Origin: Sphingobacteriales bacterium
Lineage (GTDB): Bacteria > Bacteroidota > Bacteroidia > Chitinophagales > UBA2359
Assembly: GCA_016711285.1 (NCBI GenBank)
Contig: JADJTG010000018.1
Span: 1-34,953, forward strand
Reading direction: 5' to 3'
DNA length: 34,953 bases
Part shown: positions 1 through 9,075 of the stretch, piece after piece
How positions within the stretch are numbered: the first letter of the stretch is position 1
How the letters are laid out: every line of letters starts with the position of its first letter
Notes under the pieces: model-generated
Told to the model about the DNA's origin: nothing
Databases searched by the model: none
What the model saw: the letters and a program-made list of their open reading frames with translations, nothing else
Program-made: the position numbers and the translations under genes

Positions 1-620
1 TATAATACAGCCAAAATTCAAAATATTTGGCAAAAGAAAATCTGGCAATTTTGGTGGAACTGAAACACCGAAGGGAAGTCGCGCGCTTCGGTGATGAAGA
101 ATTTGTGGGGGCGAGGTTTGCAACGGCGATACATCTACAGCAAACAAAACAATTTTATAACATCAAGATATGGTATGGCAAAGGCGCGTGCCCAACCGGC
201 GCGGGCGCAAAAATCCCGGTTACTGTCAGCTACCGCTATCTGGGAGGGCTAAAACTAAGGAGCCATAAAGTACCCTACTACCTGCTGCAAATATTATCAA
301 AACGAAACAGAAAACTTTCGCGATGAACCCTACAACGAACAAAATGCACTCCGTTTTAGACCCAACTCTATTTACTGTAGTGCTTCAGAGGTTTTATTAT
401 GGGTTTAATGCTGGCAAAAATTACGAGGTAGGGTGTTATTGGAAAAGCAACTGATGGTATTCGGAATGGTGCTTCAATCTAGAATCCAGCATTAAAGGTG
501 TTGGAAATAGGTGCTATGCTCAACATCTATCCGCAAAATATACCGTGTGTTTGGTACAAGAAAATAATAAATATTCTCAAATTTGTACCTGCAATTCCTG
601 TTTGGAAACTGAAGAAATAA
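1..620 (+). CDS. Outer-membrane protein of unknown function, 5' partial, frameshifted
   Basis: No single frame is open across this stretch, but successive frames spell a coherent C-terminal half: FYNIKIWYGKGACPTGAGAK, then PVTVSYRYLGG, then ETENFRDEPYNEQNALRFRP, then YYGFNAGKNYEVG, and finally ALKVLEIGAMLNIYPQNIP and NLYLQFLFGN near 600. Alternating aromatic/hydrophobic residues and the terminal NLYLQFLFG suggest an outer-membrane beta-barrel end. The pattern recalls a conserved, unnamed Bacteroidota membrane protein, but this is from memory. The start lies outside the window. At least four indels are needed to join the pieces, so the coordinates of the true stop (about 600-620) are approximate. 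It lies just upstream of lipA on the same strand. No function can be assigned. Confidence 0.45.
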
Positions 621-1506
621 TATTTTTCATCTAAATACGTTGTTCTGTAGTAGAACTTTACGGTTGTTTCGTCTCCTACTCCACCGCGCGAGAACCGAAT
701 GGCTGCGTGTGAAATACCTAATGGCGAAGGCTATAAAATTACGCCAATTAGTGGATACCACCTTACTGTTAATGCAAGCGGCAACTGCCCAAATATGGGC
801 GAATGTTGGGAGTGCCCCCGGAACTACTACTTTTATGATTTTTGGGGCAATGTATGCACGCGCAGTTGCTCCTTTGCTGCGCCGCCGCCACCTGAGGACC
901 TCCTCCGTACTCGATGAACAAAGAGCCGCAAACGTGGCCCAAGCCGTTACAGCTGATGGGCGTAAAACATTGTGTTATCACTTCCGTCAACAGACGAACT
1001 CCCCGTATGGCGGCGTAAAAAAAATGGCGCTACCATTCGCGAAATCAAACGGCAGCCCACTCCACCTCGAAATTCCTCATTCCCGATTTCAAAGCAAATG
1101 GCAAGCCTCTACACCGTACGACGAACGCCCCGAAGTAGTGAGCCACAACATGGAAACCGGACGGCTCCTATCGCTTGAGTGGCCCGCAAGCTACGCCATG
1201 AGCGAAGTTTGGGAGCAAATACGTACGCAAAGATTACGGCTGTCGCGCACAAGTCCTGGGCATTATGCTGGGTATCGGCGAAACCTACGAAGAAGTATTG
1301 CAGGCAATGGACGACCGCTGAGCACGGCTGCGATGTTCTCACATTAGGACAATACCGCAACCAACAGCACAGCATTTGCCTATCCAAGGTTTATTCTACC
1401 CAGACTTATTTGCACAATAAAACAGTTGTTTTGGAAAAAGGATTCAATTTTGTGGAAAGCGGACTCTTAGTACGTTCTTCCTAACATAGCCGAGCGTCAC
1501 TTGTAA
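620..1506 (+). CDS. lipA: Lipoyl synthase LipA, frameshifted
   Basis: LipA is a radical-SAM enzyme that inserts two sulfurs into protein-bound octanoyl groups, making the lipoyl cofactor of 2-oxoacid dehydrogenases and the glycine cleavage system. The reading is spread over three frames but ordered family motifs are plain: EWLRVK and LRQLVDT (about 700-760), SGNCPNMGECW (about 777-812), VCTRSCSF (about 850-873, the CxxxCxxC cluster, its last Cys lost by a missing T), ANVAQAV (about 931), CVITSVNR, IPDFKA, EVVSHNMET (about 1134-1160), SGIMLGIGETYEEVLQAMDD (about 1250-1315), HGCDVLTLGQY, and EKGFNFVESGLLVRSS followed by AERHL and TAA at 1504-1506. The 5' end is uncertain, with no intact ATG seen. 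About eight or more indels are required. Because the gene is normally needed for lipoylation, sequence error is likelier than decay. Its client, the E2 subunit, lies near the other end of the window. Confidence 0.85.
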
Positions 1507-1577
1507 TTTCTACATCAAGCAAACAAATTTATTTTATCTGATTATCAGTATTTTAATCAATAACAAACAACAATAGC

Positions 1578-1606
1578 AGGGCGTTTTTCTATCATAAAAA
1601 CGCCCT
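1578..1606 (+). terminator. Hairpin terminator after lipA
   Basis: A perfect 11-bp stem, AGGGCGTTTTT (1578-1588) pairing with AAAAACGCCCT (1596-1606), with the 7-nt loop CTATCAT. It lies about 70 bp past the lipA stop. The T tract after the stem is short, so termination efficiency is uncertain. Confidence 0.7.
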
Positions 1607-1683
1607 TGTTACTGTCATAGTATTGTTATATTTTACTTTAAAATTCTCATACTATATTTTTTTGCTTATTTGTAAAAGTTTCA

Positions 1684-4281
1684 ATGCAAAAACAATAATT
1701 CCGCAATAACACGAAAAATTTTTAAACATAGAAAAGTTTTATCACTCTTATTAATAGGTTCTGTTTCGTTGGGAGCAGCCTTGTTGTATCAGGGTAGCAC
1801 CGAAGCAACAGCACCCGCCGCAACACAAAAGAAATTTTCGCGCGGCATTAAAGGATATTATGAGTATTGGCATTCTTTGCAAGCCAATCAAACAACCGGC
1901 AAAGTGGATATAAAAGATGTGTTGCAGGCACGTCAGCAAGCCAATGCCATTTATGCTCAAAAAGCGGCTCTGTATTACAATGGGACTTTATGGGACCGGA
2001 TAATGTAGGCGGTCGTACTCGCGCTTTGATTGTGGATAAAGATAATGCCAACAAACTCGTAGCCCGGCGGTGTGTCGGGTGGTTTGTGGCGTTCGGTTAA
2101 TGCAGGTGCTAACTGGACTACAAATTACCTACGACCCCAATATGCAAATTATTGCTTGCATTGCTCAAGATGCCAGCGGTGATTATTATGCAGGTACGGG
2201 CGAAGGTTTTTATAATGGGTTTTATCAGGTGACGGTACGATGGGATTTCTTGAAACGGGATTTTAAAATCAACTGACGGTGCAAACAGTTTTTCGCGGGT
2301 GATTTCTACTTATCCTTCTGATGAGAACAATTCAAGTGAAGCTTGGGGTGATGTACGTGCCATAGCCGCCCACACCCTACTATTGACAATAAAATTTATG
2401 CAGTATTGAGTACAGGTTTACGTATGAGCAGTGATGGCGGCTCTACTTGGACAAATGTGCAAAATGGTGCAGGATATGATGTAGTTGCCGGCAGCGATGG
2501 TGTGATACACGCCATTATTGGCAATGCCTACTATCGTTCCGACAGCAACGGCGATAATTTCCAATCTGTTGCCAATTTTTCAGGTGCTCGCTAAGCGTTT
2601 GGCAGTGTGCGAAAGCCAACCCAATATGGTATATATGGTATCTGTTTCGGGCGGCGGCGGTTGCCTGAATGAAGTACAACGCTCCACTGACGGAGGCTCT
2701 ACTTGGACTAAAATCGGCGAAGGAACTGAAAGTTTTGAACCGATGGGCAATACCGCACAATGTCAGGGCGATTATGATTTGGCTTTGCCGCTCACCCTAC
2801 CGATGGCAACCGTATTTTCTTGGCGGGTGTTACGCTGTGGAGCTACTCTACGTCTGACGGCTGGAGACAAATTGATAATTTGGATGAAGACCCTCTAACC
2901 CCCGCTATATACATGTCGACAAGCATCATATTACCTTCCCGAAAGGAAACGGCAAAATTATGTATGTAGCCAGCGATGGAGGTATCAGCAAAACTACCCA
3001 CGCCGACGAAATTTATCCCGATTTTTATAATGTAAATAAAGGGTATAATATCACACAATTTTACTCCGTAGCTGCCGGACACGATGGTAAAGTAATGGGA
3101 GGCACGCAAGACAACGGTACTAACCTCACTACTTTTGGAGTAAATTCCATCAAATCTACTACCGAAGTGAATGGCGGTGATGGAGGTTATGCTGAAGTAT
3201 CCAACATTAAACCCAATATCTTATTTGCAGGAAATCCCGAAGGAGCTTTGTATCGCAGCAGCAATGGCGGCGATGGTTTTGCTAAGTTTTTTGATGAAAA
3301 CATAGACTGTAAACCGCTCAATGCTGATGGCGGTTGCTCTGGAGACGGCGTAATGGATAATGGCGGAGGTTTCGTAACACCTTTTGTATTGTGGGAAGAC
3401 GAAATGCTGTATTACACCATTGCCAATTATCAGCCTAATGCCGATAACCCGCTTCCTCACAGTATCACTTATAACAATCAAACTTTCACCATTACTTCCA
3501 ATAATGGTTTGCGTGTAATTACAGGTTTGGCAGTAGATCCGCAAGATGATGCGCGTGTGGCAATTACTGCCGGTAATTATGGCAATAATAAATATGTAAT
3601 TCTTTCTACCAATGCCACCTCTACCAACCCTACTTTTGCCAGTGTTCAATCTAATTTACCGTTTATGCCGGTATATGATGTGGTGATAGATGACGGAACT
3701 TCAGGGCAAAATGCACTCATCGTGGCTTCGGAATTGGGAGTGTGGTACTACGACCCTGCTGCTCAAAACTGGTCGCCGCAAACCGAAGAACTCGGTATCG
3801 GTCCGGTGGTGCGGATACGTCAGGAAAGTATGGCTCGTTGCAATGCGGGCTACCTCGCCGACTTACAGTTGAAATGTAAAGTTATCTACATCGGTACACA
3901 CGGACGCGGTATGTATCGCAGTACATCTTTGGCAAATCCTTTCTGCACGCAAGCGGCAGGGTCTTGCGTATTTGATTTACCTTCTTTCAACCCGACAACC
4001 GGTATTGAAGAAGATACTCAATCTGTAGCTGCTATTCAATTATTCCCCAATCGGTACGCGATATGGCTACACTGAAATTTACTTTGCAGGAAAACAGCCG
4101 CGTGCGTGTCAATATTTATGACATCAACGGAAAATTGGTGCAACAAGTGAGTAATGCGATGACAGCAGCAGGTACACATCAGGTAGAAATTCCTGCTTCT
4201 CATTTGCCGGCGGGTAATTATTTTGTGCAACTCCAAACAGATAATTCTGCATCTACTCTTAAAATGACCGTAGTACGTTAA
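1684..4281 (+). CDS. Secreted BNR/Asp-box repeat protein with T9SS sorting domain, frameshifted
   Basis: A likely start at ATG 1684 leads, after an early indel, into KHRKVLSLLLIGSVSLGAAL, an export signal. The body carries Asp-box/BNR-like motifs of sortilin and sialidase-like beta-propellers: SSDGGSTWTNV (about 2430), RSTDGGSTWTKIG (about 2685), SDGGISKT (about 2972) and a GTHGRGMYRS motif (about 3895) typical of the last blade. From 2960 to about 4050 the frame is intact. The C-terminus (about 4040-4281) is a type A sorting domain: LFPNP, then RVNIYDINGKLV, LPAGNYFVQL and KMTVVR. A single missing C at about 4052 breaks LFPNPVRD. About ten indels are needed overall, mostly before 2960. The protein is predicted to be carried to the cell surface or medium by T9SS; the ligand or activity is unknown. 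No catalytic sialidase residues were recognised. Confidence 0.8.
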
Positions 4282-4308
4282 TTTTTTTGAGTCTTATTGT
4301 TATCTTAT

Positions 4309-4347
4309 AAAAGAACGCACTTACCAATGATGTAAGTGCGTTCTTTT
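4309..4347 (+). terminator. Strong hairpin terminator
   Basis: A perfect 16-bp stem (4309-4324 with 4332-4347, core AGAACGCACTTAC) and a 7-nt loop CAATGAT, running into a T-rich tract to 4350. It follows the BNR protein by 28 bp. The A-rich left flank would let it work on the opposite strand too. Confidence 0.85.
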
Positions 4348-4505
4348 TTTTATCGGATAAAAAATAATTATTAAAATCATCATAAGGAACTGATTATTTG
4401 ACAAATAATCAAACAAAAGTTTTTTTAAGCATATTTAAGGAATAAAATATGTTCATTATTAAAAAATAAATTTACTTTGTACTTCCTGAATTTAACTATA
4501 AAAAT

Positions 4506-6205
4506 ATGAACCGAATTTTATTTGCAATTTTGGCAATGGGTATTACATCTTTTGCCACCCAAGCGCAGCAGAGTACAGCTATGCGTGTATATGAAATTGT
4601 GCAGGCAAAATGTACTAATGCAGGCTGTCACAATACAACAGATAAGGCGGGCAATTTGGATTTACAGGGCGACTCGCCGACCGCAGTGTACAACAATGTT
4701 TATAATAAAGACCCTGATAATTACACCGCAAAAAGCAAGTATAACAAACTTGTTTATCCGGGCGACCCCTATCGCAGCTATTTGTTTCGCAAAGTAGCTG
4801 CCGGCACTGAAGCCACCATTCAACTACACGAAAATGAAGGCTCGGCAATGCCGATGGGCTATCCGAGTGCAGCACTCACAGCTGTTGAGCGCGAAATTAT
4901 TCGCCAGTGGATATTGTTCGGTGCACCCGCCGAAGGTACTGTCGTTGATGAAACTTTATTGGAAAATTTTTATAGTGGTGGCGGCTATTGGGCAAACGAC
5001 CCTCAAAATCCACCACCTGCTCCAGACCCTTCCGAAGGTTTTCAGGTGCGCCTCGGTCCTATCTTTTTACCACCCAGCACCAGTACAGGTATCCGAAACA
5101 GAGTATTTTTCTAAATATCAATTAGATATACCCGGCTACTGAAGTCAATCGTATTGATTATAATATCGGCAGTTCGCACCATTACATTATCTACAAATTT
5201 GACCAGCCCTCCGATGCTGACGATGTACCCTACGGATTTCGTAAAGGCAGTGGCGGCTTGGGAGGTTTTGTACTTACTTCACAATCGTCGGGCAGCACCA
5301 AACTTCCCGAAGGAACGGCTTTTCGCTGGTACGATAATATGTGGCTCGATTTAAACACACACGTTGTAAATTATTCTCAAAGTCTCTCAATGGCTACCGA
5401 TGTATATATGAATATTTATACACAAACTACCGGCACATCGGCGCAGGAAATGTACTCTCAATTATTACCCAATCCTTTGTTGTTTATTCCCTCCAGCGGA
5501 CAGGAGCATGTGGTCGAAACACCTTTTTCATATAATATAAATCAACAGTTGTATTTGTGGGCAATCAGCAGCCATACCCACAAACGCGGCAAAGGATTTG
5601 AAATTTGGCTGCGCAATGCCGACGGCAGCAAAGGAGATAAAATATTTGATGCAAAAAAATACAACGGTGTTCCCGAATGTGAAGATATAGAGTACGATTA
5701 TCAACACCCGCCTGTTCGTATTTTCAGCCCGTTTTTACCGATGACCATTAAAAATGGTATTATCCATAAAGCTACTTACTTAAATGATTCGGGCAACACC
5801 GTCACTTGGGGAGATACTACCGAAGATGAAATGATGATTACCTCTGTTTTATTTACTTTGGGTACTTCGGGTATTACAATGCCGCAAGCCAGTGTCTGTT
5901 TGTCGGACGAAGAACAAGTCGGCTTTGAAGACCAAAATCCGATAACAACTGCTTTGCAGGCACAAGTATCGCCCAATCCGTTCAACGACTATGCGCTGCT
6001 CCATATCAGCGGTGCTGCACTCGGAACGCTGCGTTTGGATATATTCAATATTTTAGGCGAGCAGGTGTCCACGCAAGCGGTTCAGGTAGCCGCCGATGGC
6101 AAGGTGTCGGTAACAATGCCTCCTACTTTACAAACGGGTATCTATACTTATCGCCTACAGGATAAAGAAGGAAAAACAAGCGGCGGTAAATTTATGGTAC
6201 AATAA
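4506..6205 (+). CDS. Secreted PHM-like copper monooxygenase with cytochrome c-type N-terminus and T9SS sorting domain, frameshifted
   Basis: Starts MNRILFAILAMGITSFATQA, a clear signal peptide. A haem-binding motif of the CX4CH type follows (C36, C41, H42), and the surrounding segment to about residue 140 resembles small c-type cytochrome modules. After two single-base extras (about 5088 in GG and about 5133 in CCC) the frame continues with the residues that define type II copper, ascorbate-dependent monooxygenases: SSHHYIIYKF (His pair at 5177-5182), LNTHVVN (His at 5360-5362), SHTHKRGKG (HxH at 5573-5581) and TEDEMM (Met at 5831-5836). These match the CuH and CuM ligands of peptidylglycine alpha-hydroxylating monooxygenase. 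The end (about 5955-6205) is a T9SS type A domain with VSPNPFNDYALL, FNILGEQV and GIYTYRL. The substrate is unknown. An electron-feeding role for the haem part is inference. Confidence 0.8.
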
Positions 6206-6236
6206 AAAATCCTATTTTAGCGTAAAAAAATAAGCG

Positions 6237-6268
6237 AAAGGCGGTTTTCATCATAGAAAACCGCCTTT
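6237..6268 (+). terminator. Hairpin terminator
   Basis: A perfect 13-bp stem (AAAGGCGGTTTTC 6237-6249 with GAAAACCGCCTTT 6256-6268), a 6-nt loop, and T residues to 6271. It follows the copper monooxygenase gene. Confidence 0.85.
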
Positions 6269-6327
6269 TTTATAGGTGCAAGAAATACAAAATATATAAC
6301 TTCGCTGTCGGTTTATAGGTAGAACGT

Positions 6328-7491
6328 ATGCTTAAAATTATTTTAAAAAACGGAAAAGAACGCTCTTTACTGAATTTTCACCCTTGGCTCTTTTCGGGAG
6401 CTATTGCCAAAATTATCGGCACAGCCGAAGAAGGAGCAATAGCACAGGTCTTTGATGCTCAACAACAGCCGCTCGCCATCGGACATTTTTATCCGAAAGG
6501 CAGCATTGCGGTGCGTCTGTTTCATTTCGGCAGCGATGTTCCCCGCTTAGATACCGATTTTTGGGCGCAAAAAATCCGGCGGGCTTTTGAGTTGCGCCGC
6601 ACTTTGGGCTTGGCAGATAGCAGCCACACCACCGCCTACCGCCTCATTCATGCCGAAGGCGACAATTTGCCCGGCTTGATTGTGGACATCTACGGCGATA
6701 CTGCTGTACTACAGATTCAGACTTCGGGTATGGAACGCATCAAAAACGAAATTGCAGCGGCTTTGGTGCTGGTGTTGGATACTCGCTTGCAGCGTATCTA
6801 CGACAAAGAAAATGGTATTTATCTTTGGCAGCGCGACCCCGCAGACACACACGATGAAGGTATTGTTACGGAAAACAACCTGCGTTTTTATGCCCACTGG
6901 AAAGAAGGACAAAAAACGGGATTTTTTTTAGACCAACGCGATAACCGCCGTTTGTTACAATCGTATTGCGCCGGAAAAACGGTGTTGAATGCTTTTTCGT
7001 ATTCGGGTGGATTTTCGGTGTATGCGTTGGCAGCAGGGGCAGCGCGGGTGGATTCGGTAGATGTATCGCAAAAAGCAATAACATGGGCAAATCAGAATGT
7101 AGCACTCAATGGCGGCAGTGAACGACATCGCGGTATTGTAGCTGATTGTTTTGAGTATTTGCGCCAAATTCATGATGAATATGAAGTAATTGTTTTAGAC
7201 CCGCCCGCCTTTGCCAAGCACAAAAGCGCGGAAAGCAAAGCCGCACAGGGTTATAAACAAATCAATTTGCAGGCATTTCGCCATATTCGTGCCGGAGGTT
7301 TTTTATTCACTTTCTCCTGCTCGCAAGTGATTACCCGCGATTTATTTCGCAAAATTGTGTTTGCCGCCGCCGCCGACTCCAAGCGCAAGGTGCGTATTGT
7401 GCAACAATTAGGGCAAAGCAACGACCACCCTATCAACATCTATCACCCCGAAGGCGATTATCTGAAAGGATTGGTATTGCAGGTAGAATAA
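6328..7491 (+). CDS. rlmI: Class I SAM-dependent 23S rRNA methyltransferase, RlmI family
   Basis: 387 aa, intact, normal length for RlmI/YccW-type m5C methyltransferases. An N-terminal PUA domain (about residues 1-75) opens with the family's KNGKERSLLNFHPWLFSGAI. A central EEHD-like domain contains LIHAEGDNLPGLIVDIYGD. The Rossmann methyltransferase part has GQKTGFFLDQRDNR (about 193-207), VLNAFSYSGGFSVYA (about 216-231, SAM loop), VLDPPAFAKHK (about 288-298) and the cysteine-bearing TFSCSQVIT (about 326). The conserved single Cys region and DPPAF support RNA cytosine-5 methylation, probably of 23S rRNA. The exact target base cannot be read from sequence. It is 6 bp upstream of the TatD-like gene, so the two are probably co-transcribed. 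Confidence 0.85.
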   Translation: MLKIILKNGKERSLLNFHPWLFSGAIAKIIGTAEEGAIAQVFDAQQQPLAIGHFYPKGSIAVRLFHFGSDVPRLDTDFWAQKIRRAFELRRTLGLADSSHTTAYRLIHAEGDNLPGLIVDIYGDTAVLQIQTSGMERIKNEIAAALVLVLDTRLQRIYDKENGIYLWQRDPADTHDEGIVTENNLRFYAHWKEGQKTGFFLDQRDNRRLLQSYCAGKTVLNAFSYSGGFSVYALAAGAARVDSVDVSQKAITWANQNVALNGGSERHRGIVADCFEYLRQIHDEYEVIVLDPPAFAKHKSAESKAAQGYKQINLQAFRHIRAGGFLFTFSCSQVITRDLFRKIVFAAAADSKRKVRIVQQLGQSNDHPINIYHPEGDYLKGLVLQVE

Positions 7492-7496
7492 TAATA

Positions 7497-8195
7497 ATGG
7501 TGCAGCAATACACAACTTATCATCATCTTTATTTAGATGCCCACACACACCGACTACCCGAAACTGACGGTGATGCTTTTCGTTGGTGCGCCTTGTCATT
7601 GCAGCAAACAGCGGTGCTTTCTGTGCCGGATTTGCAAGGAGCTTTTTGTGTGGGTCTGCACCCTTGGTATATAAAAAATGAGTTATTGGAGCAGCAACTT
7701 CATCAACTTTCTCACCTGCTCGCCCACCATCGTGTGTGGGCAGTGGGCGAATGTGGGCTTGACCGTTTATGTGCTACGCCATGGAATTTGCAGCTACAAG
7801 CATTTGAGGCACAGATTCGGCTTTCGGAGCAGCACCGCAAGCCTTTGGTAATACATTGTGTAAGGGCTTTTGATACGCTTTTACAATTTAAAAAAACACT
7901 GCGCCCCCGCCAAAAGTGGCTCATTCACGGATTTAATAAAAAAGAAATCATTGCACAGCAACTCCTGCAAGCGGGATTTTTTTTGTCGTTGGGTGCTGCT
8001 GCTTTATTGCCATCAATGCCTGCTCATCGCTTGGCTGCCACCCTGCCTCTGGAATACATTTTTTTAGAAAGTGATGACAATACCGAACTTAGCATCAAAA
8101 ATCTGTATCAAACAGTATCGCAAATACGCAACATTTCACCCGAAATATTAAGAGCCGCTATTTGGGATAATTTTGAAACATTATTAAAAAACTAA
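7497..8195 (+). CDS. TatD-family metal-dependent hydrolase
   Basis: 232 aa, intact. The metal ligands of TatD/YcfH-type amidohydrolases are in order: DAHTHR (H16 and H18), VGECGLDR (about residues 82-89), VIHCVRAF (about 118), IHGF (about 142) and LESDD (about 190-194). Members are putative 3'-5' DNases or related phosphodiesterases acting in the cytoplasm. At 232 aa it is somewhat shorter than typical 255-265-aa TatD proteins. It begins 6 bp after the rRNA methyltransferase stop and probably shares its transcript. No clear terminator follows; instead there is a repeat array 150 bp downstream. Confidence 0.8.
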   Translation: MVQQYTTYHHLYLDAHTHRLPETDGDAFRWCALSLQQTAVLSVPDLQGAFCVGLHPWYIKNELLEQQLHQLSHLLAHHRVWAVGECGLDRLCATPWNLQLQAFEAQIRLSEQHRKPLVIHCVRAFDTLLQFKKTLRPRQKWLIHGFNKKEIIAQQLLQAGFFLSLGAAALLPSMPAHRLAATLPLEYIFLESDDNTELSIKNLYQTVSQIRNISPEILRAAIWDNFETLLKN

Positions 8196-8342
8196 TACTG
8201 AAACAATTTATTTGCTGCGTATTCATTATATAAAATTAAGCTAAGGCTCGCACGCCTAAAAAGTACCCCTTTTTTGTCCGATTTTAGTATTAATTCCATT
8301 CTGTACGAAATTTTTTTCACAAAAAAATAGAAAAACTAAGTA

Positions 8343-8634
8343 CACCTACCAAAAAGATAGGTGCAGCTAACCATCAGTTAAGTACACCTATCAAAAAGCA
8401 AGGTAATACCTACCAAAAAGGTAGGTGCAGCTACCAAAAAGCTAAGTCTTCCTACCTAAAAGCAAGGTAGTACCTACCAAAAAGGTAGGTGCAGCTACCA
8501 AAAAGGTAAGTCTTCCTACCTAAAAGCAAGGTGGTACCTACCAAAAAGGTAGGTGCAGCTACCAAAAAGCTAAGTCTTCCTACCTAAAAGGTAGGTGCAG
8601 CTACTAAAAAGCTAAGTGAGGCTACCTAAACGCA
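8343..8634. repeat. Tandem array of 64-bp units built from CTACC/GGTAG hairpins
   Basis: Four units start at 8343, 8407, 8471 and 8535 (exact 64-bp spacing), followed by a shortened unit to about 8634. A typical unit holds three hairpins: ACCTACC-AAAAA-GGTAGGT (7-bp stem, A5 loop), a weaker CTACC-AAAAA-GGTAAG or GCTAAG variant, and CTACCT-AAAAGCA-AGGTAG (6-bp stem). The first unit is the most diverged; the inner ones are nearly identical. The last junction is explained by loss of about 22 nt between two AAAAG direct repeats, as in slipped-strand deletion. There are no unique spacers and no cas genes, so it is not a CRISPR array. No ORF crosses it. It fills part of the 880-bp gap between the TatD-like gene and the protease. 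Confidence 0.9.
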
Positions 8635-8639
8635 ATAGC

Positions 8640-9018
8640 TAATACTAAAATCGCATAAAATATGCTTATAAGTCTCATAAATAAGGCAAATAACTTATTA
8701 TGTTGGCGTTGCTGATGCTTAAATATCGTTTCTGAACACGGGTTTGACGGATTGAACGGTTTTTTTACGGATAAAAATCTGTGCTTATCTGCTCCATCTG
8801 TTTCATCTGTATTCCCTCATTTATAAAATAAAAACAGGCGAACCTTAGCATATATGTATTGTTCAGGTGTCCTACCTATACACCAACTCAGACAGTTTTT
8901 TTACAGTTGCATCATGAATACGCAATCTATAATTTGTTTTAGTATAAAAAACGCATCTTTTTTAATAATCATAAAAACAATTGAAGCAATTTTTTCTACT
9001 TTAAAGATATAATATTAT
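8640..9018. other. Noncoding stretch upstream of the protease
   Basis: No supportable ORF. Around 8745-8815 there is a run of similar words (CTGTGCTTATCTGC, CATCTGTTTCATCTGTATTC) like the degenerate interspersed repeats often left between Bacteroidota genes. The remainder is AT-rich. Confidence 0.4.
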
Positions 9019-9026
9019 TATTTTTG
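9019..9026 (+). promoter_or_regulatory. Putative Bacteroidota -7 element for the protease gene
   Basis: TATTTTTG fits TAnnTTTG and lies about 50 bp before the ATG at 9076. No good TTTG -33 element is found at 19-21 bp spacing, so support is partial. Confidence 0.35.
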
Positions 9027-9075
9027 TAAACTTGACGTTTTTCTTTAACCTAAACAAAAAAACATTACAAAGTTT

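Noticed and set aside
640..1347. 235-aa plus-strand ORF
   Set aside because: It is a mosaic of lipA frames; only short stretches (LRQLVDT, ANVAQAV, VVSHNMET) are in the true frame.
8343..8634. CRISPR-like periodic repeats
   Set aside because: The 64-bp unit repeats along its entire length with no unique spacers, hairpins occur several times per unit, and no cas genes are in the window.
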